A DNA stretch of 12,523 bases from the NCBI GenBank assembly GCA_026770585.1, contig MU647564.1, positions 79,207 to 91,729 of the forward strand, read 5' to 3'. A program made the position numbers and the translations under genes. The notes under the pieces are model-generated. The model was not told the origin of the DNA. It worked only from the letters and a program-made list of their open reading frames with translations, and made no database searches. Numbering within the stretch: position 1 is the first letter of the stretch; every line of letters begins with the position of its first letter. Below are positions 12,101 through 12,523 of the stretch, in pieces. The DNA is from Baffinella frigidus (Eukaryota; Cryptophyceae; Cryptomonadales; Baffinellaceae).

Positions 12101-12287
12101 AGAGACCAAGGACCAGGGGGCACTTTCTCTACGGATTAGGATTTACGGATTAAGATTTAGTGATCAGTGATTAGTGATTAGGGTGTAGGGTTGACGCGCA
12201 CCTTCTCACAGAAGGGGATGTGGTTGCACACGTTCTTCATATCCCCGCCGTACTTTGCATAGAACTCCTCCAAGTCCTCCCGCTCCT
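5892..12287 (-). CDS. DNAJC9: DNAJC9-like J-domain co-chaperone, C-terminal part, six exons (5'-partial in window)
   Basis: DNAJC9 is a J-domain HSP70 co-chaperone whose C-terminal region chaperones histone H3-H4 in animals; a similar nuclear role is inferred here. The exons, 5'->3' on the minus strand, are 12202-12287, 10825-10884, 9992-10027, 9463-9558, 7009-7089 and 5892-5993. They give 152 codons preceded by two bases. Family-like landmarks are EDLEEFYAKYGGDM after the J domain, VVDDMIEKGTL, a Lys/Glu-rich middle, DLVALIQ|SRQADRAGAFDAM, MEAKYGG, and the basic end SKKKGGKKK. All five enclosed introns begin GT, end AG and are phase 0, and the joined frame is open to a TGA. Introns are 1317, 797, 433, 2373 and 1015 bp. 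The J domain and N terminus lie beyond the right edge. The family call rests on recalled family features; the exon chain is seen directly. A dead copy is possible, but all exons keep their frame and splice sites. Confidence 0.75.
6046..6132 (+). repeat. Pure GAGGGTT heptamer array
   Basis: About twelve near-perfect copies of a 7-bp unit between the two terminal exon copies, CCCTCAA on the transcribed sense. Short open frames across it (for example minus-strand NPQPSTLNPQ repeats) are by-products of the 21-bp codon periodicity. Confidence 0.9.
6155..6271 (-). pseudogene. Upstream copy of the terminal exon, alternative C terminus
   Basis: Acceptor CAG at 6272-6274, then SRQADRAGGFDAM, PAAMEAKYG, after which it departs from the main exon: CAARGGATDQTLNQTP and stop TAA (6155-6157). 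The first 22 codons are conserved apart from two residues, so the duplication is recent or constrained. The acceptor lacks the long pyrimidine tract of the main exon. If used, it would give a protein without the Lys-rich tail. It could equally be inert exon debris. Confidence 0.6.
6285..6518. other. Intron 5, repeat-poor segment
   Basis: Mostly anonymous sequence with short GAGGGTT/GGGTTGG runs at 6343-6380 and 6442-6490. I recognise no exon fragment in it until 6519. Confidence 0.45.
6519..6563 (-). pseudogene. 3'-half fragment of the 7009-7089 exon
   Basis: The minus strand reads GAGKGGTSDLKVLTQ followed by donor GTTACG. It is the most diverged of the three GAGKGGTSDL copies and lies furthest downstream. 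The 5' half (ESHEELKAKKS) is replaced by GGGTTTAGGGG repeat sequence. Confidence 0.7.
6541..7030. repeat. Exact 245-bp tandem duplication
   Basis: 6541-6785 and 6786-7030 read as identical, including poly-C runs of 8, 12 and 6 bases. The third boundary at 7031 begins the same CTGGTCCCGCCCTT, inside the real exon. Each unit carries the 3' half of the 7009-7089 exon with its GTTATT donor (6764-6808 in copy 1; the second unit ends in the intact exon) plus a decayed GDLMALIK|GTTATGAG fragment (6633-6654 and 6878-6899). Identity of homopolymers implies a very recent event or recent gene conversion. Confidence 0.9.
6764..6808 (-). pseudogene. 3'-half fragment of the 7009-7089 exon, near-identical
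   Basis: GAGKGGTSDLVALIQ followed by GTTATTAAT, identical at its end to the intact exon. It lacks ESHEELKAKKSGG. It keeps a usable donor but has no acceptor directly upstream, so alone it is a decoy 5' splice site. Confidence 0.8.
7009..7089 (-). CDS. DNAJC9-like, exon before the C-terminal helix
   Basis: 81 bp, 27 codons: ESHEELKAKKSGGGG then KGGTSDLVALIQ. Acceptor CCAACAG, donor GTTATT. The Gly run is coded by nine consecutive G, a slippage-prone site. DLVALIQ joined to SRQADR in the next exon matches the conserved helix of DNAJC9 proteins. A run-length change in the G tract would break the frame. Confidence 0.75.
7136..7300 (-). repeat. Dispersed repeat A, long minus-strand copy inside intron 4
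   Basis: AGGTCCTTCAGGTTTTAATT, TCTCCCAACATAGCCCAACG, ACACGCCGTTCCGTAGAAGG, then AAAGCATGTTTGCTTTCGGA and CTCTCCAGTGCAGAGGCTCG. It matches the full length of 3960-4112, including GGCTCTGTTGGGGTATT, in reverse. The repeat family therefore enters the DNAJC9-like gene's introns as well as the gene-poor region. Confidence 0.8.
7301..7640. other. Intron 4: anonymous segment followed by a C-rich telomere-like array
   Basis: 7301-7394 shows nothing recognisable. From about 7395 to 7640 the + strand is CCCTAAC/CCCCTCA/CCCTAAA-rich, meaning G-rich in the transcript. The units are mixed 6-8 bases, like 1-200 but in the opposite orientation. Confidence 0.7.
7644..7679 (-). pseudogene. 5'-half fragment of the 7009-7089 exon
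   Basis: GGCAG acceptor (7680-7682), then EPHEEPNAKKSG, matching ESHEELKAKKSG of the intact exon; the frame then enters a CA/poly-C tract. On the minus strand it lies upstream of the intact exon and keeps the acceptor side only. Confidence 0.75.
7850..8178. repeat. ACGGTCA/GGTCAAC heptamer array with degraded exon pieces
   Basis: Tandem 7-bp units GGTCAAC, with GGTAAAC and GGTGAAT variants, mainly 7999-8178. They keep the same 7-bp period as the telomere-like arrays but have no GGG. Interrupted at 7899-7926 by a degraded minus-strand KKLSPGES-like fragment and at 7979-8004 by EPEEG followed by a stop where the intact exon has Trp. The + strand open frames across it are repeat by-products. 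Confidence 0.8.
8300..8376 (-). pseudogene. Decayed copy of the Lys/Glu exon 3' end with its intron flank
   Basis: CTTCCACCTCCAAACCCCCA, ACACCAAAAACACTTTCTAT and GTTGCCTCTCAGCCCTCC recur at 7936-7996, 8955-9040, 9209-9275 and, in part, 9430-9476. On the minus strand this is the donor-side end of the exon plus the first ~60 bp of intron, in order. It shows that the copied unit includes intron as well as exon. Confidence 0.6.
8418..8495 (+). repeat. GGTTTCG heptamer array
   Basis: About eleven copies of GGGTTTC with a block of GTGTTTC variants in the middle. It directly abuts the donor side of the exon fragment at 8501-8585. Confidence 0.85.
8501..8585 (-). pseudogene. 3'-half fragment of the 9463-9558 exon (copy 3)
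   Basis: YGKLKVEKLSSDELAEI then KKTREPEEGWE, followed by GTTCGC where the intact exon has GTAACT. The leading ATDK is replaced by GGGG-rich sequence. The frame is fully open despite about six substitutions. Confidence 0.75.
8586..8740. repeat. CCCTAAA runs, exon scrap and CCTAAGATATCAAC repeats
   Basis: 8590-8642 is CCCTAAA-type. 8643-8672 reads SEAEKLSPDEV on the minus strand, a scrap of the 9463-9558 exon. 8673-8740 has about five copies of a 12-15-bp CCTAAGATATCAA unit. Confidence 0.65.
8741..9025. other. Intron 4 segment with a 9-bp hairpin
   Basis: Mostly unique sequence. CGCCCCTCC (8790-8798) pairs perfectly with GGAGGGGCG (8805-8813) across a six-base loop. The + strand open frame 8740-9060 has no recognisable domain. 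8955-9025 is the repeated intron flank described at 8300-8376. Confidence 0.5.
9026..9110 (-). pseudogene. 3'-half fragment of the 9463-9558 exon (copy 2)
   Basis: YGKLKVGKLSPDEVAEI then KKTSEPEEGWE and a perfect GTAACA donor. It starts at YGK like the other two 3'-half copies; the sequence before it is GGGGTTAGGGGAG. Confidence 0.8.
9292..9376 (-). pseudogene. 3'-half fragment of the 9463-9558 exon (copy 1)
   Basis: YGTLKVEKLSPDEVAEI then KKTREPEDGWG and a GTAACA donor. A TAG (9377-9379) immediately before GTACGG could act as an acceptor but would give a different phase (one base before TAC), so inclusion would not follow the phase-0 rule of the gene. Confidence 0.8.
9463..9558 (-). CDS. 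DNAJC9-like, Lys/Glu-rich exon
   Basis: 96 bp, 32 codons: ATDKYGKFKPKKLSPDE then VAEIKKKREPEEGWE. Acceptor GAACAG, donor GTAACT. This is the only copy containing both halves of the exon. Two 5'-half copies lie upstream and three clear 3'-half copies downstream on the minus strand. It corresponds to the charged linker before the C-terminal helix in DNAJC9 proteins. Confidence 0.75.
9622..9672 (-). pseudogene. 5'-half fragment of the 9463-9558 exon (copy b)
   Basis: Acceptor CAG (9673-9675), then AIDKYGKFKPKKLSPDE, 17 codons matching the intact exon except Ile for Thr, then GGCTTAGGGTTCAGAG with a stop in frame. It is the nearest 5'-half copy upstream. Confidence 0.8.
9722..9775 (+). repeat. 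Dispersed repeat subfamily B inside intron 3
   Basis: CCGGTGTCCGCCTATGTTGG, GAGCTCGAAAAACC, TAAAGGACCTAAAGGACC. Closely matches 4546-4592. It sits between the two 5'-half exon fragments. Confidence 0.75.
9791..9841 (-). pseudogene. 5'-half fragment of the 9463-9558 exon (copy a)
   Basis: Acceptor CAG (9842-9844), then TTDKYGKFKVQRLSPDE, again breaking off exactly after DE into GGGCGTAGGG. That copies a and b share the same breakpoint suggests one was copied from the other. Confidence 0.8.
9861..9980 (+). repeat. GGGTTTG then GGGTTCA heptamer arrays
   Basis: 9861-9905 is GGGTTTG/GGGTTTA. 9922-9979 is a nearly perfect GGGTTCA array. It begins about ten bases from the strong GTGAGT donor of the microexon, on the transcribed strand TGAACCC. 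Confidence 0.9.
9992..10027 (-). CDS. DNAJC9-like, 36-bp microexon
   Basis: Twelve codons: ENPAHLNKAVDR. Acceptor ATTTAG, donor GTGAGT, the best-matching donor in the gene. Very short for an exon, but phase 0 on both sides, and a partial copy with similar residues (GNPDHLHQAT) lies upstream at about 10259-10290. If it were skipped, the frame would still be kept. Confidence 0.6.
10031..10260 (-). repeat. CCCTAAA/CCCCAAA and TACACCC arrays with an exon scrap
   Basis: 10031-10130 is CCCTAAA and CCCCAAA. 10169-10255 is TACACCC heptamers. Between them, 10138-10168 reads AVDNMITQGGL on the minus strand, a degraded VVDDMIEKGTL from the 10825-10884 exon. It lacks the exon's 5' part and lies downstream of it. 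Confidence 0.8.
10259..10290 (-). pseudogene. Partial copy of the 36-bp microexon
   Basis: GNPDHLHQAT against ENPAHLNKAVDR. The donor end is replaced by GTTTAGGG, and no clear AG acceptor precedes it. It lies upstream of the intact microexon. Confidence 0.6.
10291..10824 (-). repeat. Intron 2 mosaic of C-rich heptamers
   Basis: Contains ATCCTATATACC duplicates (about 10297 and 10328), CCCTGAA, CCCTACA and CCCCAAA heptamers at 10440-10725, and at about 10419-10436 an FTQGTFQ scrap resembling EKGTLQ of the 10825-10884 exon. The minus-strand open frame 10386-10673 (GFRVQGS repeats) is not a gene. 10726-10824 is non-repetitive and shows nothing. Confidence 0.8.
10825..10884 (-). CDS. DNAJC9-like, second visible exon
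   Basis: 60 bp, 20 codons: EDLWRVKG then VVDDMIEKGTLQ. Acceptor TTGGGCAG (CAG at 10885-10887), donor GTTGAT (10819-10824). In DNAJC9 proteins the equivalent stretch is the Arg-containing helix with an (I/V)-(D/Q)-x-A/M-I-x-x-G pattern. Reading frame and both splice sites are intact. Confidence 0.75.
10903..11100 (+). repeat. TTTAGGG and GGGTTCTGGGTTT runs with an exon fragment
   Basis: Begins with three perfect TTTAGGG units at about 10907-10927. 11005-11046 on the minus strand is a 5'-half copy of the 10825-10884 exon: CCAG acceptor, EHL, stop, RTKGVVDDMI. The in-frame TAG makes this copy unusable as coding exon. It lies upstream of the intact exon. Confidence 0.75.
11119..11194. repeat. 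Triplicated 22-bp unit
   Basis: AAAAGTCATCACTTGGAATA followed by CG occurs at 11119-11140, 11151-11172 and 11173-11194. The first two are separated by AAAATTTAAG. AT-rich and unlike the surrounding heptamers. Confidence 0.9.
11202..11224. other. Perfect 11-bp palindrome with one-base centre
   Basis: ACGTTTCCAAC, A, GTTGGAAACGT. The TTGGAA core also ends the 22-bp units (CTTGGAATACG) and recurs at 11309 (AATTGGAATTC), so the three features may share an origin. A protein-binding palindrome is possible; nothing directly shows it. Confidence 0.7.
11345..11565 (+). repeat. GGGTTCA/GGGTGCA heptamer array
   Basis: Over twenty units, beginning GGGTTTA and then alternating GGGTTCA and GGGTGCA in a higher-order pattern. 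+ strand open frames (11308-11520, 11418-11687) encode GFRVQGS/GCRVQGS repeats purely from the periodicity. Confidence 0.9.
11586..11624 (-). pseudogene. 3'-half fragment of the 12202-12287 exon (copy 3)
   Basis: MKNVCNHIPFCEE then donor GTGCTC. 13 codons, with AG (CTGGAG) directly before ATG. The 5' half DLEEFYAKYGGD is replaced by GGGTTTAGGG-type sequence. Confidence 0.85.
11757..11828 (-). repeat. TACACCC heptamer array
   Basis: About eight perfect CACCCTA units, then CTGTACC variants. A second array of the same type lies at 11892-11976 between exon copies 2 and 1, so array and exon fragment were copied together. Confidence 0.9.
11846..11887 (-). pseudogene. 3'-half fragment of the 12202-12287 exon (copy 2)
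   Basis: DMKNVCNHIPFCEK then donor GTGCGC, identical in residues and donor to the intact exon. Preceded by CGAAG, an AG that could act as an acceptor. Confidence 0.85.
11892..11976 (-). repeat. TACACCC/TGCACCC heptamer array
   Basis: Continues the type seen at 11757-11828 with TGCACCC variants toward its right end. Confidence 0.85.
11994..12032 (-). pseudogene. 3'-half fragment of the 12202-12287 exon (copy 1)
   Basis: MKNVCNHIPVCEK, with Val replacing Phe, then donor GTGCAC. GAGAG directly precedes ATG. It is the copy nearest the intact exon on its downstream side. Confidence 0.85.
12040..12190 (+). repeat. GGGATTA/GATTAGTGATTA array
   Basis: Irregular GGGATTAGG and TTAGTGATTAGTGATTAG units between the exon copies. 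A GATTA-centred variant not seen elsewhere in the window. Confidence 0.7.
12202..12287 (-). CDS. DNAJC9-like, first visible exon
   Basis: Translates ERE DLEEFYAKYGG DMKNVCNHIPFCEK, the helix that follows the J domain in DNAJC9 proteins. The acceptor is AATAG at 12288-12290 (two bases AG precede the first full codon, so the upstream intron is phase 1), or GAG two bases further in, which would make it phase 0. The donor is GTGCGC after GAGAAG. It is the only copy of this exon in the window with its 5' half. Confidence 0.75.
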
Positions 12288-12381
12288 CTATTGAGGGTTT
12301 CGGGGTTCAGAATTACTCACGGACATCCACGCCAGGTCACAGGTGGCAATTTGACTAACGTAAATTCTGGAGATTTGGGGG

Positions 12382-12407
12382 AGAATCGCGCCAAAAGGCG
12401 TGATTCT
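12382..12407. other. Hairpin AGAATCGCGCC/GGCGTGATTCT
   Basis: Eleven-base arms with one mismatch around an AAAA loop. The GAATC arm sequence is the same word used by the adjacent 20-bp tandem repeat, so the repeat may have grown from one arm. Confidence 0.6.
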
Positions 12408-12408
12408 T

Positions 12409-12523
12409 GGGGAAGAATCGATTTGGGAGGGGAAGAATCGATTTGGGTGGGGAAGAATCGATTTGGGTGGGGAAGAATCGATTTGGGTGGGGAAGAATCG
12501 ATTTGGGTGGGGAAGAATCGATT
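12409..12523. repeat. 20-bp tandem repeat running off the right edge
   Basis: Unit GGGGAAGAATCGATTTGGGT, about 5.75 copies. The first junction reads GGGAGG and the rest GGGTGG. Each unit has a palindromic AATCGATT. The units are otherwise identical, which suggests recent expansion. It truncates at the window end, so its full length is unknown. It lies in the upstream intron of the DNAJC9-like gene. Confidence 0.95.

Noticed and set aside
12321-12360. Possible additional upstream exon ending at GTGAGT (12315-12320) on the minus strand
   Set aside because: The donor is strong, but the frame needed for a phase-1 join has a TGA six codons upstream. The other frame (QIATCDLAWMS) does not resemble the family and has only a weak TTAG acceptor. 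Left open.
12409-12523. CRISPR-like array
   Set aside because: Units are contiguous 20-mers without unique spacers, in a eukaryotic intron.

Overview
Eukaryotic nuclear DNA, probably from an alga or other protist. The evidence is spliceosomal-type GT..AG introns, J-domain genes split into small exons, many heptamers of the TTTAGGG class, and foldback (MITE-like) repeats. I cannot name the species. TTTAGGG-type telomeres occur in plants, many algae, chromerids and dinoflagellates, so the repeat alone does not decide it. All gene calls come from hand translation and splice-site reading; nothing was aligned or searched. || Layout. 1-570 is a degenerate telomere-like array, G-rich on the + strand. 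571-1935 is mostly anonymous, with a 72-bp duplicated segment, a 142-bp foldback element and a weak minus-strand exon candidate (1489-1571) that has a 3'-end copy of itself. 1936-2904 holds a compact minus-strand J-domain gene: exon 1 at 2797-2904, a 118-bp intron, exon 2 at 2181-2678, with a tail that runs into local repeats. 2905-5880 is gene-poor: a ~500-bp tandem duplication, about ten copies of a dispersed repeat in both orientations, and foldback elements. || 5892-12287 is the 3' part of a second minus-strand gene that I read as DNAJC9-like (HSP70 co-chaperone/histone chaperone family). Six exons are visible: 12202-12287, 10825-10884, 9992-10027, 9463-9558, 7009-7089 and 5892-5993. They total 461 bp against 5,935 bp of intron. 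All five introns between them are phase 0. The J domain and first exons must lie beyond the right edge. Past 12320 the window holds a hairpin and a 20-bp tandem repeat. || The main discovery is inside the introns. They consist of locally homogenised 7-bp repeats (GGGTTTA, GGGTTCA, GGGTTGA, GGGTGTA, GGGTTTC and GGTCAAC types) that switch strand, interspersed with at least a dozen partial copies of the neighbouring exons. The partial copies follow a polarity rule. Copies holding the acceptor side and 5' half of an exon lie upstream of the intact exon. Copies holding the 3' half and donor lie downstream. This is what intron growth by tandem duplication with breakpoints inside exons would leave, and it surrounds every real exon with decoy splice sites. 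An exact 245-bp tandem duplication in the last intron suggests the process is recent or continuing.
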